The position numbers were made by a program, and so were the translations under genes. The notes under the pieces were generated by a model. It was given only the letters and a program-made list of their open reading frames with translations. It ran no database searches and was not told where the DNA came from. Shown here piece by piece: positions 35,392 through 44,711 of a stretch of DNA of 64,000 nucleotides. Every line of letters starts with the position of its first letter. Positions within the stretch are counted from its first letter, which is position 1. Source of the DNA: CAZKAP01 sp964552195 (GTDB lineage Bacteria > Bacteroidota > Bacteroidia > Flavobacteriales > Flavobacteriaceae); NCBI GenBank assembly GCA_964552195.1, contig CAZKFM010000001.1, positions 248,001-312,000 on the forward strand. Reading direction: 5' to 3'.

Positions 35392-36903
35392 ATGACCCAA
35401 GTAAAAGGTAAAGTAGCTCAGATTATCGGACCCGTTATCGACGTTTCTTTCGAGGCCGATGTTAAAATCCCAAAGATTTACGATTCCCTCGAAATCAACC
35501 GCAAAGACGGGAGTATACTGGTGCTTGAGGTGCAGTCCCACATCGGGGAAAACATGGTGCGGACCATTTCTATGGATTCCACCGACGGACTCAGCCGGGG
35601 TGAAGAGGTTACTGCCACGGGCAATCCTATTAAAATGCCAATAGGTGAAAACATCTACGGTCGTCTGTTTAATGTAGTGGGGGATGCCATTGATGGTATG
35701 GAGAACCTGCCCAGGGATGGCGAGAATGGCCTTCCCATTCACCGTCAGGCTCCTAAGTTTGAGGATCTGTCCACGTCTACCGAAGTTCTCTTTACCGGGA
35801 TCAAGGTAATCGACCTGATCGAGCCTTATGCCAAAGGGGGTAAGATTGGACTCTTCGGCGGAGCCGGGGTCGGTAAAACCGTACTGATACAGGAACTGAT
35901 TAATAACATTGCCAAGGGACACGGTGGTCTGTCGGTGTTCGCCGGAGTGGGTGAACGTACCCGGGAAGGGAACGACTTGCTTCGCGAGATGCTGGAGTCC
36001 GGCATCATCAAATACGGAGACGACTTCCTGCATTCTATGGAAGAAGGCGGATGGGATTTGACCAAGGTGGACAAGGCAGCGATGAAGGAGTCCAAGGCGA
36101 CCTTCGTATTCGGTCAGATGAACGAGCCTCCGGGAGCACGTGCCCGGGTAGCCCTCTCAGGATTGACCATAGCCGAATTCTTCCGAGATGGTTCAGGCGA
36201 AGGCCAGGGTAAGGACGTACTCTTCTTTATAGATAACATTTTCCGATTCACCCAGGCAGGTTCAGAGGTTTCGGCCCTGCTCGGACGTATGCCCTCAGCG
36301 GTGGGATACCAACCTACTCTGGCCACGGAGATGGGGGCCATGCAGGAACGCATCACCTCGACCAAGCGCGGTTCCATTACTTCTGTTCAGGCCGTTTACG
36401 TACCTGCGGATGACTTGACTGACCCCGCACCTGCAACCACATTTGCGCACCTGGATGCCACGACGGTACTCTCCCGTAAGATTGCCGAACTGGGTATTTA
36501 TCCCGCAGTGGATCCGCTGGATTCGACTTCTCGTATCCTCACCCCGGAGATTCTGGGTAAGGACCATTACGACTGTGCACAGCGGGTAAAAGAGCTGCTG
36601 CAGCGCTATAAGGAGTTGCAGGACATTATCGCCATCCTGGGGATGGAAGAACTGTCGGAAGAAGATAAATTGGCCGTAGGCCGTGCCCGACGGGTGCAGC
36701 GCTTCCTGTCTCAGCCCTTCCATGTAGCCGAGCAGTTTACTGGTATTCCCGGTACTCTGGTAGATATACAGGATACCATCAAAGGGTTTAATATGATCAT
36801 GGACGGAGAGCTCGATCACCTGCCGGAGTCTGCGTTTAACCTGAAGGGAACCATAGAGGAGGCCATAGAGGCCGGCGAGAAGATGCTGGCCGAAGTAGAA
36901 TAA
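35392..36903 (+). CDS. atpD: F0F1 ATP synthase subunit beta
   Basis: The 503-residue catalytic subunit of the F1 motor, cytoplasmic face of the inner membrane. Walker A is GGAGVGKTVLIQE, the catalytic Glu lies in GVGERTREGNDL, Walker B is VLFFIDNIFRF, and the DELSEED region appears as MEELSEEDKLAV. Length is typical. As in many Bacteroidota, only atpD and atpC are together here; the remaining subunit genes are not in this window. Confidence 0.98.
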   Translation: MTQVKGKVAQIIGPVIDVSFEADVKIPKIYDSLEINRKDGSILVLEVQSHIGENMVRTISMDSTDGLSRGEEVTATGNPIKMPIGENIYGRLFNVVGDAIDGMENLPRDGENGLPIHRQAPKFEDLSTSTEVLFTGIKVIDLIEPYAKGGKIGLFGGAGVGKTVLIQELINNIAKGHGGLSVFAGVGERTREGNDLLREMLESGIIKYGDDFLHSMEEGGWDLTKVDKAAMKESKATFVFGQMNEPPGARARVALSGLTIAEFFRDGSGEGQGKDVLFFIDNIFRFTQAGSEVSALLGRMPSAVGYQPTLATEMGAMQERITSTKRGSITSVQAVYVPADDLTDPAPATTFAHLDATTVLSRKIAELGIYPAVDPLDSTSRILTPEILGKDHYDCAQRVKELLQRYKELQDIIAILGMEELSEEDKLAVGRARRVQRFLSQPFHVAEQFTGIPGTLVDIQDTIKGFNMIMDGELDHLPESAFNLKGTIEEAIEAGEKMLAEVE

Positions 36904-36922
36904 GGCCCCTGAAAGCACAGCT

Positions 36923-37201
36923 ATGTACTTAGAAATTGTCAGCCCTGAGGCGACCCTGTTCAAAGGAGAAGTAGAGGCAGTAACCGTGCCCGGGGTACTG
37001 GGTGAGTTCCAGATCCTCAACAACCACGCGCCTATTATTTCCCTGTTGACCGAAGGTGGAGTAAGAATCAAGGGCAGCGTAGAGCCCAGCGCGGAATTTC
37101 AGGATCGCTTTCGCAAGGATGCCTCTGGAAAATTTGTGCTGGATATCCGAAGCGGAACGCTGGAATTCAAGGATAACCGCTTGGTGATACTGGCGGATTA
37201 G
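36923..37201 (+). CDS. atpC: F0F1 ATP synthase subunit epsilon, short form
   Basis: A 92-residue subunit containing only the N-terminal beta-sandwich: LEIVSPEATLFKGEVEAVTV, then PGVLGEFQILNNHAPIISLL. The usual C-terminal helical hairpin that inhibits ATP hydrolysis (about 45 residues) is absent. It is 19 bases after atpD. Bacteroidota epsilon subunits are often short, so this is likely the intact gene rather than a truncation. Confidence 0.93.
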   Translation: MYLEIVSPEATLFKGEVEAVTVPGVLGEFQILNNHAPIISLLTEGGVRIKGSVEPSAEFQDRFRKDASGKFVLDIRSGTLEFKDNRLVILAD

Positions 37202-37256
37202 AACGATGGATTTCGGATCCTGCTAAACAGGGCCATCGCGCCCGAATACCTGGCGT

Positions 37257-38387
37257 ATGGATCTTCCGGATAATCTCAGAAATTTACTTCAGAAGCGAAA
37301 GGAAGAAGGAACCCTGCGAAAGCTAGAGTCCCCGGGGTCGTGGATAGCTGATTTTTCTACCAACGACTACCTGGGCCTGGCACGCCACCCGGTGAGAATT
37401 CTGCCATCTACCCCCCATTCGGGTTCTGGTGGATCGCGACTCCTCGGTGGAAACAGCAGGGAAATCGAACTTTTGGAACGTGAGCTCGCCCAGTATTATG
37501 AGGCCCAGGCGAGTCTGGTCTTTAACTCGGGCTACGACGCTAATCTGGGCTGTCTTTCGAGCATTCCCCAGCGGGGAGATCTGGTCTTTTTCGATGAGCT
37601 GTCACACGCTAGTATACGGGATGGTCTTTCGCTTTCCCGCGCCAAAACGGTCAAATTCGCACACAACAATCTGGACGATCTCAGGCAACGAATACGCCGT
37701 ACCCGGGATAAGGGCACTTTCGATCAGGTTTATGTGGTAACAGAATCGGTTTTCTCCATGGACGGTGATCGGCCCGACCTGAAAAGACTGTTGGAACTCT
37801 GTACGGAACAGAATGCCCTTCTGATCCTGGACGAAGCTCACCGCTGGGACCTCCACGACCGGGCCGCTGAGCGTTTGGATTACCCCGGGCATCCCAATCT
37901 GTTCCTTCGACTGGTGACCTTCGGCAAGGCCCTTGGACTTCACGGTGCGGCAGTACTGTGCGGAAGGGATCTCAGGGAATACCTGATAAATTTTGCGCGC
38001 AGTTTTATCTACACTACGGCCTTACCCCCGGGCCTGTCAACCCAACTGAGTCAAATTCACCGGCTAGCCCGGGAAGGACAGCTTCAGCCTAGAATTGAAT
38101 CGCTGAGACGGGTTATTGCATTTTTTGGAGAGCAGGCCCGAAGGCGCGGACTGAGCGATCGAATTATCGAATCCCAATCGGCTATTCAAGGCCTGATTAT
38201 TGGCGATCTATCGCGTACCAGGGAACTCGCCGAACTCCTGAAGGAAAGGGGATATTTCCTTAAGCCGATCTACTCGCCTACCGTACCCGCAGGAACCGAG
38301 CGCCTGCGCATTTGTTTGAATTCCTTGCATACTTTTGCAGAGTTGGAACGGCTGTTGGACATCACGGCCGAATACCTGTCGAAATGA
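37257..38387 (+). CDS. bioF: 8-amino-7-oxononanoate synthase-type aminotransferase
   Basis: A 376-residue alpha-oxoamine synthase of PLP fold type I. It condenses pimeloyl-ACP or -CoA with alanine in the first ring-building step of biotin synthesis. Visible: SGSGGSRLLGGNSREIELLE (substrate loop), LILDEAH, and the PLP-lysine in VTFGKALGLHGAAVLCG. The normal HATG after DEA is replaced by HRWDLHD, a modest departure. It is placed in the biotin pathway by the bioD and bioA genes immediately after it; its stop overlaps the bioD start by ATGA. Confidence 0.9.
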   Translation: MDLPDNLRNLLQKRKEEGTLRKLESPGSWIADFSTNDYLGLARHPVRILPSTPHSGSGGSRLLGGNSREIELLERELAQYYEAQASLVFNSGYDANLGCLSSIPQRGDLVFFDELSHASIRDGLSLSRAKTVKFAHNNLDDLRQRIRRTRDKGTFDQVYVVTESVFSMDGDRPDLKRLLELCTEQNALLILDEAHRWDLHDRAAERLDYPGHPNLFLRLVTFGKALGLHGAAVLCGRDLREYLINFARSFIYTTALPPGLSTQLSQIHRLAREGQLQPRIESLRRVIAFFGEQARRRGLSDRIIESQSAIQGLIIGDLSRTRELAELLKERGYFLKPIYSPTVPAGTERLRICLNSLHTFAELERLLDITAEYLSK

Positions 38388-39010
38388 AGCTTTTTGTTAC
38401 GGGCATTTCCACCGAGGTGGGAAAGACGGTCTGCAGTGCCATCCTTACGGAGGCTCTTTTTGCGGATTATTGGAAGCCGGTGCAGGCCGGGGATGTAGAT
38501 TATGGAGATAAGGACCGAGTATCCGGCTGGATTTCGAACAACGCGAGCACCATTCATCCGAATTCCATTGCCCTGCGTTTTCCCATCAGCCCCCATGCCT
38601 CGGCCGGCTTGCAGGGAGTCGAATGTCATCTCGGCCTGATTCGGGAGCCCGATGCCGCTAACCACCTGGTAATCGAAGGAGCCGGAGGCCTGCTCGTTCC
38701 GCTTAATGAACGCGAGACGATAGCGGATCTGATCCGTCCGGATTATCAGGTAGTATTGGTTTCCCGGCACTACCTGGGGAGCATTAATCATACCCTGCTC
38801 AGCATTAACCACCTGAAGGCATTGGGACATACTCCCTGGCTGGTCTATAGCGGTAACGAACATCCCTCTACCGAAGGAATCATAGCGGTGCATACAGGAG
38901 TAACCGTTCTGGGAAGGATTGATGAGGAAATCGTTATCGACCGGGAAGTCGTCAAGAACTACGCGGAGCGGTGGAGGCCGCGACTGGAGGAGTTGATGTC
39001 CACGCGATAA
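38384..39010 (+). CDS. bioD: Dethiobiotin synthetase
   Basis: A 208-residue ATP-dependent carboxylase that closes the ureido ring of dethiobiotin. P-loop: FVTGISTEVGKTVCSA. The ligand-binding IEGAGGLLVPL and the LVSRHYLGSINHTLLS stretch are family features. The start is the ATG in the ATGA overlap with bioF; a longer frame opening 72 bases upstream lies inside bioF. It ends 17 bases before bioA. Confidence 0.93.
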   Translation: MKLFVTGISTEVGKTVCSAILTEALFADYWKPVQAGDVDYGDKDRVSGWISNNASTIHPNSIALRFPISPHASAGLQGVECHLGLIREPDAANHLVIEGAGGLLVPLNERETIADLIRPDYQVVLVSRHYLGSINHTLLSINHLKALGHTPWLVYSGNEHPSTEGIIAVHTGVTVLGRIDEEIVIDREVVKNYAERWRPRLEELMSTR

Positions 39011-39027
39011 TCGGCAAGGAACCGCAC

Positions 39028-40314
39028 ATGAAAGAAACGCTGTTAAACAGGGACAGGGAGGTGCTCTGGCACCCGCTTACACAACATAAGACTCACAAGG
39101 GGTTCGTCGCGCTGGAACGAGCCCAAGGTGCCCGGATGTGGGATACGGACGGGCGTATGTTTATCGATGGAATCTCTTCGTGGTATTGCGCGGTATACGG
39201 TCACTGCCACCCTCGAATTCAGGAAGCTGTCCAGAAGCAGTCAAGTCAACTCGACCAGGTCGTATTCAGCAGTTTTACCCATGAGCCAGCGGTGCGCCTG
39301 GCCGAAGCGCTGATCGAGCTGCTGCCTGAAAATCAGGCCAAGGTTTTCTTCTCGGATAATGGCTCTACGGCAACCGAAGTCGCTATTAAACTCAGTCTGC
39401 AGTATCACTTCAATCAGGGGAGACGCAAATCTGTGCTCCTGGCCTTCGAGGACGGCTTTCACGGCGATACCTTCGGAGCCATGTCGGTCTCGGGCCTCTC
39501 GGTATACAACGGCCCCTTCGAAGACTTCTTCCTGAGGGTGGAACGCATTCCACTGCCTACTCCTGAAAACATAAATGATGTCCTTAGCACGCTCGAGGAA
39601 ATACTGTCGACCGGAGAAGTTGCCGCATTCATTTACGAACCCGTTGTACAGGGTGCTGCCGGCATGAAAATGTATCAGGCCTCCCTGCTCGACCGCATTC
39701 TTAAAAAGGTTCATGCCCACGGTGCCCTGGCCATAGCCGACGAGGTCATGACGGGCTTTGGTAAGACGGGCGAACTCTTCGCCTCGAATTACCCCATGGA
39801 GCAGCCCGACCTGATTTGCCTGTCCAAGGCTCTGTCTGCCGGTATGCTACCCCTGGCAGCTACTAGCTGTACTTCCGAAGTGTTTGCCGCATTTTACGAT
39901 GATTCCTTGTCGAGGGGTTTCTTCCACGGTCATACCTATACGGCCAATCCCGTTGCCTGTGCCGCCGCCCTTGCCGGTCTGGAACTTCTTGGATCCGGTG
40001 AGATACAGGAGGGCATCAGAAGAATAAGCCGGTCTCATGCCGAATTTCACCTGGAAATGGAGGAACATCCCCTGGTCCGTAACTCCCGCCATTTGGGTGT
40101 GATTTACGCCATGGAGTGCGCGGTGGACATGGAGCGCTATGGCCCCGTACGCGATAAGTTATATCAATACTTCATGGATAACGGGGCTTTTTTACGACCC
40201 CTGGGGCCTACAGTCTACCTGCTGCCGCCTTATGTCACCACACCCGATGAGCTCGAAACACTCTACGGGGTAGTACGAGGTGCTCTCCAAATGCTACAGG
40301 ACGATGAGCTCTGA
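39028..40314 (+). CDS. bioA: Adenosylmethionine--8-amino-7-oxononanoate aminotransferase
   Basis: A 428-residue class III PLP aminotransferase that makes 7,8-diaminopelargonate using S-adenosylmethionine as amino donor. Motifs: LWHPLTQHKTH (typical BioA opening), DGISSWYCAVYGHCHP, IADEVMTGFGKTG, and the PLP-lysine in LICLSKALSAGMLPLA. The ATG at 39028 is chosen because conserved sequence starts there; an in-frame ATG 57 bases earlier lies inside bioD. Its end overlaps the ketosynthase gene by 11 bases. Confidence 0.95.
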   Translation: MKETLLNRDREVLWHPLTQHKTHKGFVALERAQGARMWDTDGRMFIDGISSWYCAVYGHCHPRIQEAVQKQSSQLDQVVFSSFTHEPAVRLAEALIELLPENQAKVFFSDNGSTATEVAIKLSLQYHFNQGRRKSVLLAFEDGFHGDTFGAMSVSGLSVYNGPFEDFFLRVERIPLPTPENINDVLSTLEEILSTGEVAAFIYEPVVQGAAGMKMYQASLLDRILKKVHAHGALAIADEVMTGFGKTGELFASNYPMEQPDLICLSKALSAGMLPLAATSCTSEVFAAFYDDSLSRGFFHGHTYTANPVACAAALAGLELLGSGEIQEGIRRISRSHAEFHLEMEEHPLVRNSRHLGVIYAMECAVDMERYGPVRDKLYQYFMDNGAFLRPLGPTVYLLPPYVTTPDELETLYGVVRGALQMLQDDEL

Positions 40315-41476
40315 GCCCATAGTTATCACGGGATTCGCTTCCATATCCCCCTTAGGGGAAGGGCTGGATGAAGCCTGGGAATCCTATGCTCTGGACCGTC
40401 ACTTCCTCAGGAACCAGCCGTACGGTGGTCAGCGCTACTGGGTGGGATCCCTTCCGGCTCATGTGCATTCCGCAGTGCAGTCCATAAGGGAGCGCGAACC
40501 GGATTACGCTGGCCTGGACGACACTGTACTGATGGCCATTTATACGGGCAGGAAGTTGCTCCCTGAACTCAGTGGATTTCGTCCCGGACGGGTGGGGATT
40601 AATCTGGGTTCTTCCCGAGGTGCCACGCGCCTCTTCGAGCAGTATCACACCGATTTTCTGGCGGGAGCACAACTATCCCCACAGGTGTCACCGGTCACTA
40701 CTCTGGGAAACTTAAGCAGTTGGCTTGCCCACGATCTGGGTCTTCAGGGCCCCGCCATGAGTCACTCCATCACCTGTTCGACCGGATTGCACGCCGTACT
40801 TAATGCCGTTGCATGGATACGGTCGGGCCTTTCGGATGCCGTACTGGCCGGAGCCAGCGAGTCCCCGCTCACCGCTTTTACCCTGGCGCAGATGAAGGCA
40901 TTGAAAATCTATACCTCCCTGGAGGGGGACTACCCCTGCCAGTCCCTGAACCTGGATAAAGACAGAAACACCATGGTGTTAGGCGAAGCCGCCTCCCTGG
41001 CACTGCTAACGAAAAGCAGAAGTCGGGATGCACTCGCGCGTATCGACGGACTGGGCTTTGCGACTGAGCCCCTTCAGCACGCGGTATCTCTTTCGTTGGA
41101 TGCCATTTGTTTTCAACGCTCCATGGAAATGGCCCTGCAGGACGCGGGAATTGGTTCGGGGGAGATCGACGTGTTGGTGATGCACGCCCCGGGTACCCGG
41201 CTCGGCGATCGGTCTGAGCACCAGGCGGCCAGGGAAGTATTTCGTAACAAGTTGCCGTTCCTGACTACTCATAAGTGGAAACTCGGTCACACCTTCGCAA
41301 CTTCGGGTCTGCTTGGGATGGAGATGGCCCTGCTTATGCTCAGGCACCAGAAAACGATCCCGGTTCCCTTCACTCCCGAACAGCGACCTCCGGCCGGCAT
41401 TCGAAGGGTCATGGTCAACGCGGTAGGATTCGGTGGAAATGCAGTGAGTCTTGTACTGAGTACACCGGATTTATAG
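40304..41476 (+). CDS. Beta-ketoacyl synthase (KAS II-like) within the biotin operon
   Basis: A 390-residue thiolase-fold ketosynthase with the full Cys-His-His triad: Cys158 (SITCSTGLHA), His294 (VMHAPGTRLGD) and His329 (KLGHTFATSG). It is translationally coupled to bioA by an 11-base overlap. Context suggests a dedicated role in building the pimelate-length acyl chain used by BioF (inference), and no other fatty-acid gene is nearby. Alternatively it may serve general fatty-acid synthesis. The N-terminus begins directly at PIVITGFASISPLG, so the start is secure. Confidence 0.88.
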   Translation: MSSEPIVITGFASISPLGEGLDEAWESYALDRHFLRNQPYGGQRYWVGSLPAHVHSAVQSIREREPDYAGLDDTVLMAIYTGRKLLPELSGFRPGRVGINLGSSRGATRLFEQYHTDFLAGAQLSPQVSPVTTLGNLSSWLAHDLGLQGPAMSHSITCSTGLHAVLNAVAWIRSGLSDAVLAGASESPLTAFTLAQMKALKIYTSLEGDYPCQSLNLDKDRNTMVLGEAASLALLTKSRSRDALARIDGLGFATEPLQHAVSLSLDAICFQRSMEMALQDAGIGSGEIDVLVMHAPGTRLGDRSEHQAAREVFRNKLPFLTTHKWKLGHTFATSGLLGMEMALLMLRHQKTIPVPFTPEQRPPAGIRRVMVNAVGFGGNAVSLVLSTPDL

Positions 41477-41494
41477 TAATTTTCAATAAAAATT

Positions 41495-42070
41495 ATGGAC
41501 GGCTTCTTGGATTTGACATTGATCGAGCAGATCTACTGGACTGCTGCCATTGCCGGCACCCTCTTGCTCGGGATATTGCTGGTGATGACGTTGCTGGGAG
41601 GCGACATTGCCGATCCGGGAGATACGGACGCCACCATAGCCGCCGATACCGGCATAGATTTCCAGTTTCTTTCCTTTAAAAACCTGGTAGGGTTCTTTAC
41701 CATATTCGGATGGTCGGGACTGGCCTGTCTGGATTCCGGCATGTCTACCGGTCTTACCGTGCTGATATCCGGGGTCTGCGGTGCCCTCATGATGCTGGTA
41801 ATGGCATCATTGTTCTATTACCTGAGCCGGATGCAAAGCAGTGGCACCCTGAAATACCGCAATGCAGTGGGCCAGATCGGGGAGGTATATCTGACCATAG
41901 GGGAGCAGCGCAGCAGCATAGGTAAGATCAGCATAGTGGTACAGGGCCGCCTTTTGGAGCTCGACGCCATTACGGATGAAATCGCGCCTCTGGTGCGCGG
42001 AAATATCATCAAGGTCAAGGAAGTGACCGAAAACGGCATTTTCATCGTTGAAAAATTAAAGCAGGAATAA
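41495..42070 (+). CDS. NfeD-like membrane protein with OB-fold tail
   Basis: A 191-residue protein with three hydrophobic helices (about 13-35, 55-75 and 85-108) and a C-terminal OB-fold of NfeD type (about 120-190; VGQIGEVYLTIGEQ, GNIIKVKEVTENGIFIVEKL). The next gene is a flotillin, and the NfeD-flotillin pair is a conserved module for membrane microdomain organisation. Its stop overlaps the flotillin start by one base (TAATG). It lacks the ClpP-like protease domain of long NfeD proteins. Confidence 0.85.
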   Translation: MDGFLDLTLIEQIYWTAAIAGTLLLGILLVMTLLGGDIADPGDTDATIAADTGIDFQFLSFKNLVGFFTIFGWSGLACLDSGMSTGLTVLISGVCGALMMLVMASLFYYLSRMQSSGTLKYRNAVGQIGEVYLTIGEQRSSIGKISIVVQGRLLELDAITDEIAPLVRGNIIKVKEVTENGIFIVEKLKQE

Positions 42071-43521
42071 TGGAATACATACCCTGGCAGTTAGGCGGCG
42101 GAGCTGGCGTCTTCGGAATCGTTACGGCGGTGCTCTTCATCTTCGTGATTATCATATACTTTATCCGTCGCTATAAGCGCTGTCCTTCCGATCGGATACT
42201 GGTCGTTTACGGTAAGGTGGGATCAGGCAGCTCGGCCAAGTGCATACACGGCGGGGCTTCGTTTATTTGGCCGGTATTCCAGGACTACGAATTCCTGGAT
42301 CTGACTCCCATGTCCATAGAGGTAGACCTGGTCAATGCGCTGAGTAAGCAGAATATCCGGGTCAGTGTCCCCTCTCGCTTTACCATAGGGATATCCACTG
42401 AGCCGGGTATCATGCAGAATGCCGCGGAGCGTCTTCTAGGGCTGGGCCTGTCCGAGATACAGGACCTGGCCAAAGAGATTATCTTCGGTCAGTTGAGATT
42501 GGTGGTGGCATCCATGGATATCGAGGAGATCAACTCTGACAGGGACAAGTTTCTGGCCAATATCTCTCAGAGTGTGGAGTCGGAACTGAAGAAGGTGGGG
42601 CTCAAGCTAATCAACGTAAACATAACCGATATAGTCGATGAGTCCGGGTATATCGAGGCTCTGGGTAAGGAGGCGGCCGCACACGCCATCAACGCCGCGC
42701 GTAAATCGGTCGCCGAGAAAAACCGAGACGGTTCCATAGGGGAAGCCAATGCGGTCCAGGACGAACGTACCCAGGTCGCCGCGGCCAATGCCCGCGCGGT
42801 AGAAGGGGAGAACCTCGCCAAGATCGACGTGGCCCAGTCCGATTCGCTCCGAAGGCAACGCGAGGCGGAAGCCGAGCGTGCGGCCATTGCCAGCGAAAAA
42901 GTCCAGACCGCCCGAGCCCTGGAAGAATCCTACGCGGCAGAGCAAAGCGCAGAGGAGGCCCGGGCAGATCGGGAGCGGAGTTCACAAATGGCCGATGTAG
43001 TTGTTCCCGCGGAAATTGACAAGAAGAAAGTGGAGATCGAAGCCGAGGCGGAAGCCGAGAAGATCCGGCGCAGGGCAAAGGGAGAGGCGGATGCCATACT
43101 CTTTAAGGCCGAGGCCGAGGCCAAAGGAATTTTTGAGGTATTGACCAAGCAGGCTGAGGGCCTTGACCGCATCGTTAAGGCGGCCGGAGACAGCCCTAAG
43201 GATGCTGTACTGCTCCTTATAGCCGAGAAGTTGCCCGAGCTGGTAGAAAAGCAGGCCGAGGCCATTAAGAATATTAAGATCGACAAGATCACCGTCTGGG
43301 ATTCTGGGGAGGGAAAGGATGGAAAGGGTTCCACTGCGGGCTTCATTTCCGGACTCTACAAGTCTATTCCACCGTTAGAGGATATGTTTAACCTGGCCGG
43401 AATGGAACTTCCGGAATACTTGAAAGGAAAAGAGCGTGTTACTGAGCAGCCCGGTACCGACGGGGAATCATCGGATCCGGAGGGCCCCACCTCGGACGAC
43501 AAGCCTTCTCGCCCTGATTAA
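42070..43521 (+). CDS. Flotillin-like SPFH-domain protein
   Basis: A 483-residue membrane-associated scaffold. An N-terminal transmembrane hairpin (about 12-35, GIVTAVLFIFVIIIYFIRRY) is followed by an SPFH/band 7 domain to about residue 200. A long Glu/Ala-rich coiled coil comes next (about 210-360; KVEIEAEAEAEKIRRRAKGE), then a short domain with LPELVEKQAEAIKNIKIDKI, and a disordered acidic tail. This is the YqiK/flotillin layout, partnered with the preceding NfeD-like gene. Unrelated in function to the flanking biotin genes as far as is known. Confidence 0.92.
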   Translation: MEYIPWQLGGGAGVFGIVTAVLFIFVIIIYFIRRYKRCPSDRILVVYGKVGSGSSAKCIHGGASFIWPVFQDYEFLDLTPMSIEVDLVNALSKQNIRVSVPSRFTIGISTEPGIMQNAAERLLGLGLSEIQDLAKEIIFGQLRLVVASMDIEEINSDRDKFLANISQSVESELKKVGLKLINVNITDIVDESGYIEALGKEAAAHAINAARKSVAEKNRDGSIGEANAVQDERTQVAAANARAVEGENLAKIDVAQSDSLRRQREAEAERAAIASEKVQTARALEESYAAEQSAEEARADRERSSQMADVVVPAEIDKKKVEIEAEAEAEKIRRRAKGEADAILFKAEAEAKGIFEVLTKQAEGLDRIVKAAGDSPKDAVLLLIAEKLPELVEKQAEAIKNIKIDKITVWDSGEGKDGKGSTAGFISGLYKSIPPLEDMFNLAGMELPEYLKGKERVTEQPGTDGESSDPEGPTSDDKPSRPD

Positions 43522-43593
43522 CTTTTGGCTTTATGAGATCTGTGCTGGCCTATATGGGTGATTCTGCCTAATTTTAAATTCTAATTTAACCGG

Positions 43594-44676
43594 ATGAACC
43601 ACACACCTGACCCGCTCTCTAAAGAGCAGATCATAGAGATCTATAATACTCCCCTGATGGAATTGGTGTACCGCGCTGCTACCGTGCACCGCGAACATCA
43701 CGATCCCAATAAGATTCAAAAATCCACCCTGGTATCCATCAAGACCGGGGGCTGTCCGGAGGACTGCGGGTACTGCCCTCAGGCCGCCCGCTACCACACC
43801 GACATCGAGGGCAACGGCCTGATGACGGTTGAACAGGTGAAGGACCGGGCATTGAAGGCTAAAGAAACCGGCAGTTCCCGCATATGCATGGGGGCCGCCT
43901 GGAGAAATGTCAAGGACGGGCCCGAATTCGAACAGGTACTCGATATGGTGCGTACAATCAACAAGCTGGATATGGAAGTGTGCTGTACCCTCGGGATGCT
44001 GACCCAGCGTCAGGCAGAGCGTTTGGAAGAAGCCGGTCTGTACGCCTATAACCACAATCTCGATACCTCAGAGGAGTATTACGAAGAGGTGATATCGACT
44101 CGGGGCTATCAGGATCGTATCGATACTATCAACAATGTCCGAAAAACCAATATAACGGTCTGTAGCGGTGGCATCATTGGAATGGGGGAATCCCTGGAAG
44201 ACCGTGCCGCGATGCTTCATACCCTTTCCTCGTTTAATCCGCCGCCGGAATCGGTACCCATCAATGCTCTCGTAGCGGTAGAGGGTACGCCCATGGAAGA
44301 CCAAAAGCCCCTGGATATTTGGGAGATGGTCCGCATGGTGGCAACTGCACGCATTGTCCTTCCCAGGACGCAGGTACGGCTTTCGGCCGGCAGGAACGAG
44401 ATGAGCCACGAGGGACAGGCATTATGTTTCCTGGCAGGGGCCAATTCCATTTTTGCCGGAGAGAAGCTGCTGACCACGCCAAACCCGGAAGAGGATTCGG
44501 ACATGAAACTTATACGTGCCCTGGGACTGGGACTCCAACAGCCGTTCGAACAGCACCCTCAGCGCCCATCCGTGGAAGCCGAGGATTCCCGTCTCGAGCC
44601 ACTGAATGAGAAGCCGAGGTGGACCCGCCCCGATCACAAGATCGAGAGGAACGAAAAGGCCCGGTTAAAAAGGTAA
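43594..44676 (+). CDS. bioB: Biotin synthase
   Basis: A 360-residue radical SAM enzyme that inserts sulfur into dethiobiotin. The radical-SAM cysteines are Cys54, Cys58 and Cys61 (GGCPEDCGYCPQ); further motifs are YNHNLDTS, CSGGIIGMGE and the substrate Arg in RLSAGRNEM. The tail after about residue 320 is basic and longer than in E. coli BioB but carries no extra domain. It lies 72 bases after flotillin, with a near-consensus -7 element (TAATTTTA, about 43569), so it may have its own promoter. Confidence 0.96.
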   Translation: MNHTPDPLSKEQIIEIYNTPLMELVYRAATVHREHHDPNKIQKSTLVSIKTGGCPEDCGYCPQAARYHTDIEGNGLMTVEQVKDRALKAKETGSSRICMGAAWRNVKDGPEFEQVLDMVRTINKLDMEVCCTLGMLTQRQAERLEEAGLYAYNHNLDTSEEYYEEVISTRGYQDRIDTINNVRKTNITVCSGGIIGMGESLEDRAAMLHTLSSFNPPPESVPINALVAVEGTPMEDQKPLDIWEMVRMVATARIVLPRTQVRLSAGRNEMSHEGQALCFLAGANSIFAGEKLLTTPNPEEDSDMKLIRALGLGLQQPFEQHPQRPSVEAEDSRLEPLNEKPRWTRPDHKIERNEKARLKR

Positions 44677-44711
44677 ATTGCGTACCTTGTTTTCTCTTTT
44701 TCATTAGAGTT

